Assembly (NCBI GenBank): GCA_963710665.1
Contig: CAVQBC010000008.1
Coordinates: 930,001 to 994,000, forward strand
From: CAVQBC01 sp963710665
Lineage (GTDB): Bacteria > Actinomycetota > Thermoleophilia > Solirubrobacterales > Solirubrobacteraceae
DNA: 64,000 nucleotides
Reading direction: 5' to 3'
Below, one piece after another: positions 8,095 to 17,963 of the stretch. The translations under genes were made by a program, and so were the position numbers. The notes under the pieces were generated by a model. That model did not search any database and had not been told where the DNA came from. It saw only the letters and a program-made list of their open reading frames with translations. The first letter of the stretch is position 1, and each line of letters starts with the position of its first letter.

Positions 8095-9218
8095 GCGGCG
8101 ACCCAGTCGGCGTACTGCTTCGCGTAGTCGGCGTCCTGCTTGGCCGCCTGCTTGGTCTTGATCGTGTAGGACAGCTCGCGGTTCTGCGGCGAGTTCGGCG
8201 TCTTGGCGAGCTCCTCGTCGTTGAGCTGGTCGAACGCCGCCGTCACGTTCGGCCCGAGCAGGAGCTGGCGCGCGATCTCGATCTGCATCTCCGGCGCGGA
8301 CATCCAGTCGATCAGCGCGTTGGCGGCGTCGGCGTGCTGGAGCTTCGCCGGCATCGGGAACGCGCCCCACGGATAGAGGATCGCGTCGCGGAACGTGTAG
8401 TCGAAGTCGCCCTGCTGCTTGAGCTGGTCGGTGCGGCTGTTGGCCGTCGCGATCATGGACGCCGAGCCCTGGGTGATGAACTGCTGGCCCTGGGCGTAGG
8501 AGTCGTAGAAGAGGAGATCGCCCTTGATGGTGTCGAGCTTCTTGAAGGCCCGCTCGAAGTCGACGGGCTGGATCTCGTCCTTGGGCACGCCGTCGGCGAG
8601 CAGCGCGAGCTCGAGCGTGCCGGCGTAGATCGACTTCGGGAACGCGCGCTTGCCGGGGAACTTCTTCGTGTCGAAGAAGTCGGCCCAGGTCGCGGGCTTG
8701 CCGGCCTTCGTGCTGTAGCCGAGGACCACGCTGTAGGCGTAGGAGCCGGCCGCGTAGTCCCGGTAGGCCTCGTCGACCATGTCGCAGCGGCGCACCCACG
8801 GCTCGAGCTTGGCGAGCTTCGAGCCCGACTCGAGCAGGCCGACCATCGAGAAGCCGTCGAAGTCGATCATGTCCCACTCGGGCTTGGGGCTGTCGAGCAT
8901 CGCCACGAACTTGCCGTAGTCCCACGGGGCGTCGACCACCTTGGCGCCCGACGCCTCGGTGAAGGGGTCGAACTCGACCCGGTGGCGGACCTGGTAGGTC
9001 AGGCCGCCGAAGCCCGCGAGCACGACCTCCTTGGAGGTGATGTCCGGCCACTTGCTGGTGTCCGGCTTGCCGGCGCTCTCCGAGCCGCCGCCGCCGGCGG
9101 ACTCGGAGTCGTCACCGCCGCAGGCGGCCAGCAGCCCGGGGGTGAGCGCCACCCCGGTCAGCGCCGCGGCACGATGCAGGAACGCGCGCCGCGTCACCTC
9201 GGCGCCTGAGCTGGTCAT
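8091..9218 (-). CDS. potD: Polyamine-type substrate-binding lipoprotein, Tat-exported
   Basis: 375 residues. The N-terminus has a twin-arginine signal (EVTRRAFLHRAA), a hydrophobic stretch (LTGVALTPG) and a lipobox LLAAC, followed by a Gly/Ser/Asp linker. It should be folded before export and lipid-anchored outside the membrane. The mature part is an extracellular solute-binding protein of the spermidine/putrescine class (GLTYQVRH, SMIATANSRTDQL, WGAFPMPAKLQHADAANALI). It is the first gene of the transporter operon (order: binding protein, permease, permease, ATPase, amidinotransferase-fold enzyme). It is read divergently from a Lrp-type regulator, with about 117 bases between the starts. Confidence 0.9.
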   Translation of the reverse strand: MTSSGAEVTRRAFLHRAAALTGVALTPGLLAACGGDDSESAGGGGSESAGKPDTSKWPDITSKEVVLAGFGGLTYQVRHRVEFDPFTEASGAKVVDAPWDYGKFVAMLDSPKPEWDMIDFDGFSMVGLLESGSKLAKLEPWVRRCDMVDEAYRDYAAGSYAYSVVLGYSTKAGKPATWADFFDTKKFPGKRAFPKSIYAGTLELALLADGVPKDEIQPVDFERAFKKLDTIKGDLLFYDSYAQGQQFITQGSASMIATANSRTDQLKQQGDFDYTFRDAILYPWGAFPMPAKLQHADAANALIDWMSAPEMQIEIARQLLLGPNVTAAFDQLNDEELAKTPNSPQNRELSYTIKTKQAAKQDADYAKQYADWVAA

Positions 9219-9254
9219 CCCGGTCGTCCTCCCCTCCGCCGAAAGAGCAGGCGG

Positions 9255-9284
9255 TGACGTTACGACGTCTCAGACGTGACGTCA
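9255..9284. promoter_or_regulatory. 30-bp imperfect inverted repeat, candidate operator between pot operon and Lrp-type regulator
   Basis: Within the divergent intergenic region (9219-9335) the outer arms TGACGT (9255-9260) and ACGTCA (9279-9284) are perfect inverted repeats. They extend inward with two mismatches to 12-base arms. GACGTC (9264-9269) and the 8-base palindrome TGACGTCA (9277-9284) lie inside. The position suits an operator through which the neighbouring Lrp/AsnC protein controls both directions. No binding data; inference only. Confidence 0.4.
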
Positions 9285-9335
9285 ACCCCTGATTCGTCTA
9301 CCAAACGCCGTGTCTGGGGACGATTCCGTGGCATC

Positions 9336-10292
9336 ATGCCGGACGTGGCCTCCGAGCTCGATGCCGTCGACGCGACCCTCGTCCGCGAGCTCCAGCTCAA
9401 CGGGCGCGCGAGCGTGCAGGCGCTGGCGGACACGGTCGGCCTGTCCCGGACCGCCACGCGGGCGCGGGTCCAGCAGCTGCTCGCGACCGGCGTGGTGCGG
9501 GTGGTCGGCATCGTGCATGCGGCGGTGGCGGGCATCCCGGCGCTCGCGCACGTCTCGGTGGCGGTGGAGGGCCCGACCGGCGAGCTGGTCCGCGACGTCG
9601 CGGCGCGGCCGGCGGCCACCTACGTCTCGCGGGTGGCGGGCCAGTACGCGGTCATCGTCGAGCTGCGCGCGCGCGACGACGCGGCGCTCACCGCCGAGCT
9701 CGACTGGCTGCGCGCGCGGCCGGAGGTGCGCCGGGTGGAGGTGTTCCGCTGCGCCTCCACGGTGCGCGACGCCTACGCGATGGTCCGCCACCTCGAGCCC
9801 GTCGCGCTCGACGCCGTCGACTGGCGGCTGCTGCAGGAGCTCCAGCGCGACGGCCGCGCCTCCTACGCGCTGCTGGCCGGGCGCGTCGGGCTCTCGCAGG
9901 CCGCCACCCGCGCGCGGGTCGTGCGGCTCGTGTCCTCGGGCACCGTGCACATCAGCGGGCTCGTCGACTCCGACGCGCTGGGCGTGCGCGAGGGCGTCGG
10001 CCTCGGCCTCCGGGCGCGCGGGAACGCCCGCGACGCCGCGCTCGCCGTCGCCCGCCTGCCGGGCCTGAACTACGTCGTCACCGGCTTCGGGCGCTTCGAC
10101 GTCGTCTGCGGCGCCGACGCCCCGGTGCGGGCGCGGCTCATCGACATCGTCGAGGCGGCGCGCGCGCTGCCCGATGTGCGCGAGGTCGAGGCCTGGTACC
10201 ACCTCGAGCTGGTCAAGGAGTCCTACGCCGTCGACCTGGAGGCGGCGGCCGCGGCGCGTCCGCGGTCGTCGACGAGAGCAGGCGCGAGTTGA
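9336..10292 (+). CDS. Lrp/AsnC-family regulator with two HTH modules
   Basis: 318 residues made of two tandem Lrp-like units. Unit one has an HTH at about residues 6-55 (DATLVRELQLNGRASVQALA, DTVGLSRTATRARVQQLL) and a RAM-type domain. Unit two repeats the plan from about residue 155 (DWRLLQELQRDGRASYALLA, GRVGLSQAATRARVVRLV) with a second effector domain (LNYVVTGFGRFDVVCG). Such regulators sense amino acids or related ligands. The ATG at 9336 is chosen because it sits directly before the first HTH; the upstream open frame overlaps the operator-like repeat. Its divergent position argues that it regulates the polyamine-type transporter. Confidence 0.87.
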   Translation: MPDVASELDAVDATLVRELQLNGRASVQALADTVGLSRTATRARVQQLLATGVVRVVGIVHAAVAGIPALAHVSVAVEGPTGELVRDVAARPAATYVSRVAGQYAVIVELRARDDAALTAELDWLRARPEVRRVEVFRCASTVRDAYAMVRHLEPVALDAVDWRLLQELQRDGRASYALLAGRVGLSQAATRARVVRLVSSGTVHISGLVDSDALGVREGVGLGLRARGNARDAALAVARLPGLNYVVTGFGRFDVVCGADAPVRARLIDIVEAARALPDVREVEAWYHLELVKESYAVDLEAAAAARPRSSTRAGAS

Positions 10293-10329
10293 TCGTCAGG
10301 CCACACGCTCGCGACCGGGGCCGCGCGAT

Positions 10330-11535
10330 TCAGGGACGCGCGCGTCCCGCGAGCACCGCTCCGAACAGCGAGCGCACGGCATGCCGGCGGTCGGCGAAGA
10401 GGTCGAGCGCGAACACGACGAAGATGAAGGTGGAAGCGGCCTGGATGAACGCTGTCGGGTAGATGAGCTGGATCGCGAGCAGGCCGACCATGAGCACGGC
10501 GTCGCCGCGTTCGGGCCGGAGCGAGACGAGCGCGGCGACGGCGAAGAGTGTCAGCGCGACCGTGACGCCCAGCTCGAGCTGCTGGTGGGCGTCGAGCGGC
10601 ATCGACGTGCCTCCGCCTCCCGTGAAGAACGCGATCGGAAGCGCACCCATCGCGAGCGTCCATTGGCTCACCGACGAGGCGAGGAACAACGCCAGTCCCT
10701 GCGCGGGACGGCGGTTCGCGACGAGGACCGCGACCACGACGAACTCCGGTGCCTCGCTCGCCAGCGGGACCGCCGACTGGATCAGGAAGTACGGGTCGAT
10801 CCCCAGCGACGTCCCGGTGCCGAGCAGCGCGTCGGCGAACGGGTTCGCGATCGTGACGACGACGGCGCCCGCGACGAGCATCAGGGCGGCGATCACGGGT
10901 CGTCGCTGCCGCGGCGGGAGCGAGACGAGGCCGGCCGGTACGCCGAGGACGGCGGGCTCCTCCTCCGGCGTGCCCTGCACCAGTCGCGCGTAGCAGGCGT
11001 AGAGCGCGACGAGGATCACGCCGTCGAGGAGCGTCAGGTTCCCGGTGACGACGATCTGGATCGCGAAGATCGACGTGATCAGCAGCATCGCGAGCTCCAG
11101 CCGCCGGGGCGCCGCAAGCTCGAGCGGTGCCGCCGCCTGACTCCTCCTGCGAGCGATGAACGCGATCGCGAGCGGCAGGCCGACCGCGCCCGTCAGCAAG
11201 AGCCGCGTCGCACCGGTCAGGTTGGCGGTGACGAGCTCGGTCTCCTGGGCATACGCGAACCGTGTCTCGATGACGAACTCGGGCAACACCGCAAGGAGCG
11301 CGATGACCGCGAGGACGAGGCCGCCCGAGAAGACCGCCTCCCCCGCGTCCGCCGCCCAGGCCAGCAGGAAGGACGCCGCGACCAGCCCGATCCCCAGGCC
11401 GACGGTCGCGAGCTGCACCGGGAGCACCGAACTCGCAAGATCGGCGAGGAGCCCGACGACGACGCACCCGCCCGCGACGAGGAGCTTGCGCTGCCACGCG
11501 GCACCCTGGACCCGGCGAGGGGACGCGGGCGTCAT
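10330..11535 (-). CDS. Sodium/calcium exchanger-family cation antiporter
   Basis: 401 residues, polytopic, about 11 hydrophobic segments in two halves joined by a short hydrophilic loop (RLVQGTPEEEPAVLG). The two alpha-repeats of the Ca2+:cation antiporter family are visible as LLAVLPEFVIETRFA in the first half and VPLASEAPEFVVVAVL in the second, each with the acidic residue used for cation binding. It probably exports Ca2+ or a related cation across the cytoplasmic membrane. Its start overlaps the stop of the large UPF0182 gene by 4 bases, so the two are likely co-translated. Confidence 0.85.
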   Translation of the reverse strand: MTPASPRRVQGAAWQRKLLVAGGCVVVGLLADLASSVLPVQLATVGLGIGLVAASFLLAWAADAGEAVFSGGLVLAVIALLAVLPEFVIETRFAYAQETELVTANLTGATRLLLTGAVGLPLAIAFIARRRSQAAAPLELAAPRRLELAMLLITSIFAIQIVVTGNLTLLDGVILVALYACYARLVQGTPEEEPAVLGVPAGLVSLPPRQRRPVIAALMLVAGAVVVTIANPFADALLGTGTSLGIDPYFLIQSAVPLASEAPEFVVVAVLVANRRPAQGLALFLASSVSQWTLAMGALPIAFFTGGGGTSMPLDAHQQLELGVTVALTLFAVAALVSLRPERGDAVLMVGLLAIQLIYPTAFIQAASTFIFVVFALDLFADRRHAVRSLFGAVLAGRARP

Positions 11536-14500
11536 GGCTCGCGCCCGGCGGTCAGCGGGATCGTCGTCTGCGCCATCGTGCCGCCGCTCGACCGCGCGCT
11601 GATCGTGAGTCGATAGCCGCCGGGTCGAGTCGGCGTCCAGGCGAATGCCACCCTGCCGGCGGGACGTACGAATCGCCAGACGCGTGCGTCTCCGCCGTAG
11701 CCGGCGATCCGAGCGATGACCACACGCGATCGGGCGACCCTGAAGGCGAGCTTGGATTCGCGGCCGACGGTCGCGCGATCCGGGACCCGAAGCAGCGTCG
11801 CCGCCGGAGCGACCACGCGAGGGCCCCGCGCCACGGTGAACCTCGCCGAGTCGCTTGCCGTCTGCCCCTGGCGGCCGCGCGCGCGGATCCGCAGCTCAGC
11901 GGGTCCCGCCCTCGTCGGCGTCCACGCGACGAAGCCGGTGCCCTTGCGGATGAGATAGCGGCGCGTGAACGTGCCGTCCCGGGTCGAGACCTCGGCCACC
12001 TCGCTCAGCGCATCCGCGACCTTGAACGAGAACCTGACCGGACGGCCGACACGAGCGCGGGCCGGCGCGCGGGTCACCCGGACGGCCGGCGCCGGGCTCA
12101 GCACGCGGAACGCCGTGCTGCCGGCCGCCTTGCTTCCGTCCAGGCCCTCGACCGCGACGCGCACCCGGACGCGGCCAGGAGCGGACGGAACCCAGGCGAC
12201 GCTCCCGACGCCCGCCTTGATCGAGCGGCTCACGTCCTGGCGACCCGCGGGCGACGCGATCGTCGCCACCTCGCGGCGCGCGTTCTTCACGCGGAAGAGC
12301 AGCTCGACCGGCGTTCCGACCACGGGGCGGCCGCGAGGTTTCAGGACGTGGATGCGCGGCGGCTCGTGCAGCGCCTGCCGCACCGCGTCCTCGACGTCGG
12401 ACCCGACGCCGGCACGACCGTTGAGGAACGCGGTGACGCCGATCATCCGCGAGACGCCGGGGCCGCTCGCGCCCTTGTACAGGCTTTGGATATGGACGAT
12501 GCCGCGCGGGAGGTACAGCAGATGCGGCCTGCCGAGCGAGACGGTGTCGAGCGAGGACCTGTCCAGATCGCGGAGCTCGAGGTTGCTGAGGCCGAGGAGC
12601 TCGCTGACGCGCGGCGTCGAGAAGACCAACCGGCTGACCTGCGCGGGTCCCAGGGTGATCGGGTCGCCCGGAAGGGTCCGCGAGGCCAGATGTGCCCGGC
12701 CGCGGTCGTCCACCCAGCCGTCGAGCGATGCGACGAGGTTCTGTCCGCGGCGCGGGCTGTAGTTGGTCGAGAGGACGAGCTGCGGCCTCGTCTTCCCGGG
12801 CGGTGGCGAGAGCTTGTACTCGGGCCTCAAGCGTCGCCGGAGGTCGTCCTCGTCGTCCTCGTCGAACCGGATGTCGCCGGCGACCTCGATCGAGCCGGAG
12901 AGGCTCGCAGGCGGCGACCAGATGTCGGAGCCGCTCGCGAACACGTCCGCCCGGGTGGCATGGAACCGCTCGTAGGCGGTCGCCTGCGCCTTGAAGAGGT
13001 CCATCGGATAACGGGCTCGCTCGCGGAGCCACGCGGGCATCGCTTCCGGCCGGTGAAAGAGCGACGGGAACGCCTCGGACCACGCACGCGCGATCGGGTC
13101 CGACTCGTCGGTCCGGTACAGCTCCACCTGGCCCGAGAACGCGTCGACGGTCGCCCGCACCGCCGAGCGGGCGTAGCCGACCGAGGCCCCTCCGAGCGCG
13201 ACGCGCTCACCGTACGGGTAGCCGGCGCTCCTCGTGTAGCCGTCGACCATGAAGACGATCCGGCCGTCGACGGCGAGCGCCGCCGGATGCGCATCCCAGT
13301 GGATGAACGGCGCCAGCGTGGCCAGACGGTCGCGCACGTCGCGGTGCAGGAGGATCCGCGACTCGTGCGTCACGTCGTGCGAGATGAGGAGCCTCCTGCT
13401 TCCGAGCGCGAGCGCGAACACGGCTCGCGCGATCCTGCTCGAGAGCGGGATTCCGGCCGGGCCGGTGTAGTGGTATCCGCGGCCTGAGCCGGGCACGTCG
13501 ACCTCCGGGCGGCGAGTGTCCACGAGGACCCACTCGGGCGACTTCGGAGGAAGGTCGCCGAAGTAGATGCGCGGCTGGCCGGTGCGAAGGCCCGCGTCCA
13601 GCAAGCGCGGCTGACCGTTCCGCTGGATCTCGGATGCCGAGAACCGGGGAAGCCCGAGCCCGTGGGTGTACGCGAGACGGTCATTGGCCCACGAGCCGCC
13701 GTTGCCGCCGGCGCGGCGGAGGTCGAGCTCGCGAGCGCTGCTGACCGTCAGCCGTCGCCGCCCGGCGACCCGCACGGTGTCGACGGTCGGCTTCTCCGGC
13801 CGATGGAAGGGCGCCGCGGTGACCAGGTCGCGCATCCTCGCCTCGAGCACCCGCGTGTCCCAGACCTGAACGTCCGCGAGCCGCGAGCGAGCTTGCGAGA
13901 CGTCGGCCGCGCTCAGCCTGCCGGTCGGCGAATACGGATGCACGTCGATCCCGTCGAGCCCGAGGCCGTTCCTGGTCGCCGCGATCGATCGTCCGATGAA
14001 GGGCTGTTCGCTGAGCAGCGGGTTCGGGTCGACCGCGAACCGCTGGACGACCGCCGGCAGCCACGACCCGAAGGAGACCAGCGCGACGAGGAGACCGGCC
14101 GCCGGGACGCCGATCAACAACCGGGCTCGGCGCCGGTATCCGCGTCGCGCCATGCGCGGGGCAACCACGCACGCGAGCGCCGACACGACGGAGAGGATCG
14201 ACAGTGCCGCGAGCCCGGGCGAGCGTACATGGACGTCGACGTATCCTGCGCCCGCGAACGAGTCGCTGCCGGTGGACGAGGGCTGGCCGAGCTCGAGCAC
14301 GTACCGCTCGAGGCGGAACCTCCACGCCACGGCGAGCAGGAAGGCGGCGGCGAGGGCGGCGAGGTGCACCTGCGCCTCGTACGTCGCGCGAAGCGGCCTC
14401 AGCGTGAGCGCGCGTCGCTCGAGATAGACGAGCACCGCCGAGGCGGCCGCGACTGCGATGAGCCAGAGCAGCAGCCGCGACGCGAGGAGCTGGGACGGGA

Positions 14501-15200
14501 GCGAGAAGACGAAGAACCCGACGTCCTTGCCGGACAGCGGATCCAGCACGCCGAAGGGCTGCCGATGGCGCCAGAGCAGGAACGTCTGCCAGTGCCGGGA
14601 GGCCGACGACGCGATCGACGTACCCACGACGAGAGACGCGGCGACGACGGCAAGGCTGACCGAGCGCGTCCGGGCGACGCCGGCGCGCGAGAGCGCGACG
14701 AGGAGGTTCAGCGCGACGAAGGGCGCCGCCGTGCCGGCGACCAGGAGCCAGAGCTCGGCTTTCGCCACCGCGATGCGGCGGAAGACGTCAAGCTGCCCGA
14801 GCTCGTCGAACCAGAGCGCGCCGGGCAGGATCTGCGCCGACAAGGAGACAAGGAGGAGCGGCAACCCGAGCGCGACGACGACGAGCGTCGCGCGCCCGCG
14901 GGGACGGAGGAACCACGGTCTCCGAACCGGGCGCGGCGCCGTGACGTCCGGGACTCCACGGAGCTCGCCGGTCGCCGGCCGTCGCCGGCGGCGTCCATCC
15001 AGGCGCCCCTGCTGCGAAAGGAACTCGCTGACACCTGCCCGACTCGGAACCCAGACGAACCGGTTCCCCCAAGGCTGCCTTCGCCCGCGGAGCTCGCCGT
15101 CGCGCAGCAGCCTCCGGATGGTCTGAGGGCTTGCTCCCAGCGCATCGGCGGCCTCGGCCACCGTGAGGTCGTCCGACTCCGTTGGAGACGCCTTGCGCAC
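11532..15200 (-). CDS. UPF0182 membrane protein with N-terminal HTH and C-terminal Ig-like repeats
   Basis: 1222 residues from a GTG start at 15200. Residues about 10-62 form an excisionase/MerR-like DNA-binding domain (LTVAEAADALGASPQTIRRL, then FVWVPSRAGVSEFL). A basic linker follows, and then the UPF0182 membrane block, whose first helix is at about 103-122 (ATLVVVALGLPLLLVSL) and which includes HWQTFLLWRHRQPFGVLDP and GKDVGFFVFSLP. A large extracytoplasmic domain comes next, with an acidic patch DEDDEDDLRRR. The last 270 or so residues hold three beta-rich repeats, each with a VAW(T/V)P or FAWTP-PG strand. There is no ATG, GTG or TTG in frame between the HTH (last GTG at residue 14) and the first helix, so the fusion is real as sequenced. 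Function of UPF0182 is unknown. Confidence 0.85.
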   Translation of the reverse strand: MRKASPTESDDLTVAEAADALGASPQTIRRLLRDGELRGRRQPWGNRFVWVPSRAGVSEFLSQQGRLDGRRRRRPATGELRGVPDVTAPRPVRRPWFLRPRGRATLVVVALGLPLLLVSLSAQILPGALWFDELGQLDVFRRIAVAKAELWLLVAGTAAPFVALNLLVALSRAGVARTRSVSLAVVAASLVVGTSIASSASRHWQTFLLWRHRQPFGVLDPLSGKDVGFFVFSLPSQLLASRLLLWLIAVAAASAVLVYLERRALTLRPLRATYEAQVHLAALAAAFLLAVAWRFRLERYVLELGQPSSTGSDSFAGAGYVDVHVRSPGLAALSILSVVSALACVVAPRMARRGYRRRARLLIGVPAAGLLVALVSFGSWLPAVVQRFAVDPNPLLSEQPFIGRSIAATRNGLGLDGIDVHPYSPTGRLSAADVSQARSRLADVQVWDTRVLEARMRDLVTAAPFHRPEKPTVDTVRVAGRRRLTVSSARELDLRRAGGNGGSWANDRLAYTHGLGLPRFSASEIQRNGQPRLLDAGLRTGQPRIYFGDLPPKSPEWVLVDTRRPEVDVPGSGRGYHYTGPAGIPLSSRIARAVFALALGSRRLLISHDVTHESRILLHRDVRDRLATLAPFIHWDAHPAALAVDGRIVFMVDGYTRSAGYPYGERVALGGASVGYARSAVRATVDAFSGQVELYRTDESDPIARAWSEAFPSLFHRPEAMPAWLRERARYPMDLFKAQATAYERFHATRADVFASGSDIWSPPASLSGSIEVAGDIRFDEDDEDDLRRRLRPEYKLSPPPGKTRPQLVLSTNYSPRRGQNLVASLDGWVDDRGRAHLASRTLPGDPITLGPAQVSRLVFSTPRVSELLGLSNLELRDLDRSSLDTVSLGRPHLLYLPRGIVHIQSLYKGASGPGVSRMIGVTAFLNGRAGVGSDVEDAVRQALHEPPRIHVLKPRGRPVVGTPVELLFRVKNARREVATIASPAGRQDVSRSIKAGVGSVAWVPSAPGRVRVRVAVEGLDGSKAAGSTAFRVLSPAPAVRVTRAPARARVGRPVRFSFKVADALSEVAEVSTRDGTFTRRYLIRKGTGFVAWTPTRAGPAELRIRARGRQGQTASDSARFTVARGPRVVAPAATLLRVPDRATVGRESKLAFRVARSRVVIARIAGYGGDARVWRFVRPAGRVAFAWTPTRPGGYRLTISARSSGGTMAQTTIPLTAGREP

Positions 15201-15288
15201 CTGTCCGAGACGGTCGCGCCCAGCTTTCCCAGGCGCGAGCGTTTCTCGGAATCAAGCGAGCGGCTTTTTGCCCGCCGGGGCCGCCCCG

Positions 15289-17881
15289 TCAGGCGCCGTC
15301 CGAGCGGTCGGACCGCGGCAGCGGGATCGCGACCGCAAGGCGCGTGCCGCCGCCCGGCGGGCTGTCGACTTCGAGCCGGCCGTCGAGGACGGCGAGGCGG
15401 TCGGCGAGCCCCACCAGCCCGGTCCCGTCCGGGCTGGCGCCTCCCACCCCGTCGTCGCGCACTTCGACGCGGAGCATGCCGTCTTCGATCTGCGCGACGA
15501 CCTCGGCGTGCCCGGCCGAGGAGTGCTTGGCCACGTTGGTCAGCGCCTCGGCCACGACGAAGTAGGCGGTCGCCTCGACCGGCGCCGGGAGCCGGTCGAC
15601 CGACACGTCGATCTCGACGGGAACCGGCGTCCGTGAGCCGAGCGCATCGAAGCCCGCGCGCAGGCCGCCGTGCGTGAGGACCGAAGGCAGGATCCCGTGC
15701 GCGAGCTCGCGCACCTCGGCCATCGCCCGCTCCGCGTGGCCGATCGCCTCCTGCAGCAGGAGCGGCCCGTTCTCTGCTCCCTTCGCCAGCGCCTGCTGCG
15801 CCAGCTTGAGCGTGATCACCGTGTGGACCAGGCGCTGCTGCGCGCCGTCGTGCAGATCGCGGACGACCCGCCGGCGCTCGTCGTCGGCCGCCGCGGCGAT
15901 GCGCGCGCGCGAGGCGGCGAGCTCAGCGCGCGCCTGCAGGTTGGAGATCGCGGTCGCCACCAACTCCGTGAAGTCGGCGAGCCGGCGCTCCATGCCGGCC
16001 GGGAGCGGGCGCTCGCGCGAGGCGGTCGTGATCGCGCCCCAGAGCTCGCCCTCGACGACGATCGGGCTCGCGAGCGCGGAGCGGATCCGCTCCGCCCGGA
16101 CGACCTCGGGCATGCCCGGGGCCGCCGGGTCGTCCGTGTCGAATCGTGCGGCCCGCCCGGTCCGGTGGACCTCGCCGACGACGAAGTCCGGATCCAGCTC
16201 GAGGCGCGCGCCCACCGGGTGCCCGCCGGCGTGGATTCCCATGACGGTCACCGTGCCGTCGGTCTCGAAGCGGACCACGGCGGAGGCGTCCGCCCCGGCG
16301 AGCGCCTCGACCTCGTCGCACACCGCACTGAAGAGCGCGTCCGACGGCACGCCCTGCGCGACCAGCGTGGCCACGCGCCGCAGCGCTGCCTGCTCGTCGG
16401 TGAGCACCGCTCGCGCCTCGCGAGACTCGGCATTGGCGATCGCCGTCGCGACGAGCTCGGTGAAGTCTGTGAGCCGGGCCTCGGTGTCTTCAGGGAGAGG
16501 CTCGTGCCGCGGCGAGAGAACCACCATCGCGCCCCACAAACGTCTCTCGACCACAATCGGGCTCGCGACGGCCGAGCGCATGCCCGCGCCACGAACGACA
16601 GCAGCGATCTCCCCGGTCACGAGCGCATAGTCCTCGATGCGGGCGGGGCGACCGGTCTGCCGAACGGTTGCAATTACACCCGGGCTGTCCAGCGGCCAGC
16701 GCGATCCGATCGGGAACGGCTTGTCCTCGCCCTCGCTGAAGCCGCCGACGACGACCGAGCCGTCCGGGTCGTAGCGGACCAGCCTGACGTGCGGGACATC
16801 GAAGATCCGGGCGACCTGCTCTGCGACGACGGCAAAGAGCTGATCAGGAGAGGATTCGCGCGCGACGAGGGTCGCGACCTGCCGGAGGGCGGCCTGTTCG
16901 GTGGCGAGCTCCCGAGCGCGTTCCTCCGCGCGCTCGAGCCCACTTGACCGGGGGGCGGACTTGGCGTGGCGAGTGGTGCCTTGGCGGAGGAGGTAAGCCT
17001 CGCCCCGACCGAGTGGCGCCGCGACGGCGATCGACCCGTCGCCCAGAACGACCTCGCCACCGCCCTCGGGGATGTCGAATGGGCTCGGGTGCGCCGGCTC
17101 GGCACCGTCGAGCACGTAGCCGTCGCGGTCCACGAGCAGATCTGTGCTCCTCGTCATGAAATCGCTGTAGCGACGTCTCAGCCGAGCGTCCCTGTCGCGC
17201 CGGGCATCCACGAGGCACTGCTCGATCGTCCTGGCAGCGGTGGTCACGAGCTCCAGGCTCCGTGGATGCGCGATCTTCCAGAGGCTCGAGAGGTCGATCA
17301 GTCCGACGTTGGCCGGACACCGGGTCGTGCACCGGAGCGCCGGAGCAGATCCACTCGTGATGGCGTTCGTTGAAGTGCTCGAAGGCGAACACCTGAAAGG
17401 CGTGGTCTGCGGCCAGCGCAGTCCCGATCCCGTTCGTGCCGTCGGCTGCCTCGCTGTACCGCGCGCCCTCGACGAGATTCATCTCGGCGGCACGCTCCTT
17501 CAGCCACTCGTCGCCCACTCTGTGCAGGACGAGCCCCGACGCATCGGTCACGACGACGATGCTTCGCGACTCCTCGGCCACCTTCCGGAGCTGCTCCGTG
17601 AGGACGTGGGTGAGCGACCCGAGCGGATGCTCGAACCAGCGCTCGAGCACCTCCGACTCGTCGGCCTCGATCGGGGCCAGCAAGTCGGTCGGATCGAGGC
17701 CTGTGGCAAGCGAGCGCCGCCACGACTCGACGATCGTCGGTCGCAGTCCTGCCGTGGCTCCAGGTGGGAGCTCGGGGCCGAGTGCGCCCTCGGCGAGCAG
17801 ACGCTCCCAGCTTCTCTGCAGCTGTCGAGCGCGCCTCAGCGGATCCGTCTCCGCTCCGACAGCCGCCCAGTGCGACGTCAT
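15289..17881 (-). pseudogene. GAF-containing HisKA_3 sensor kinase, one frameshift near 17319
   Basis: From an ATG at 17881 the protein starts MTSHWAAVGAETDPLRRARQ and carries a GAF-type sensory region like that of AcoR/DhaR activators (GTNGIGTALAADHAFQVF, HFNERHHEWICSGAPVHDP). Near 17319 the frame shifts by one base, then continues GLIDLSSLWKIAHPRSLELV and TIEQCLVDARRDRDARL. Two further GAF domains follow, then a HisKA_3 dimerisation domain with phospho-acceptor histidine (VVRDLHDGAQQRLVHT) and an HATPase domain (NVAKHS, DDGVGGASPDGTGLVGLADR). Total about 863 residues if repaired. The part after the shift has its own possible GTG start near 17247, so a shortened kinase may still be made. No response regulator is adjacent. 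Confidence 0.72.
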
Positions 17882-17963
17882 GGCTCTGCCGATGATACGT
17901 GGATGCAGGCGTGCCCGCCACGCCTCGCGACACGCTCGGAATGGACGACACGCACACCGCTGT

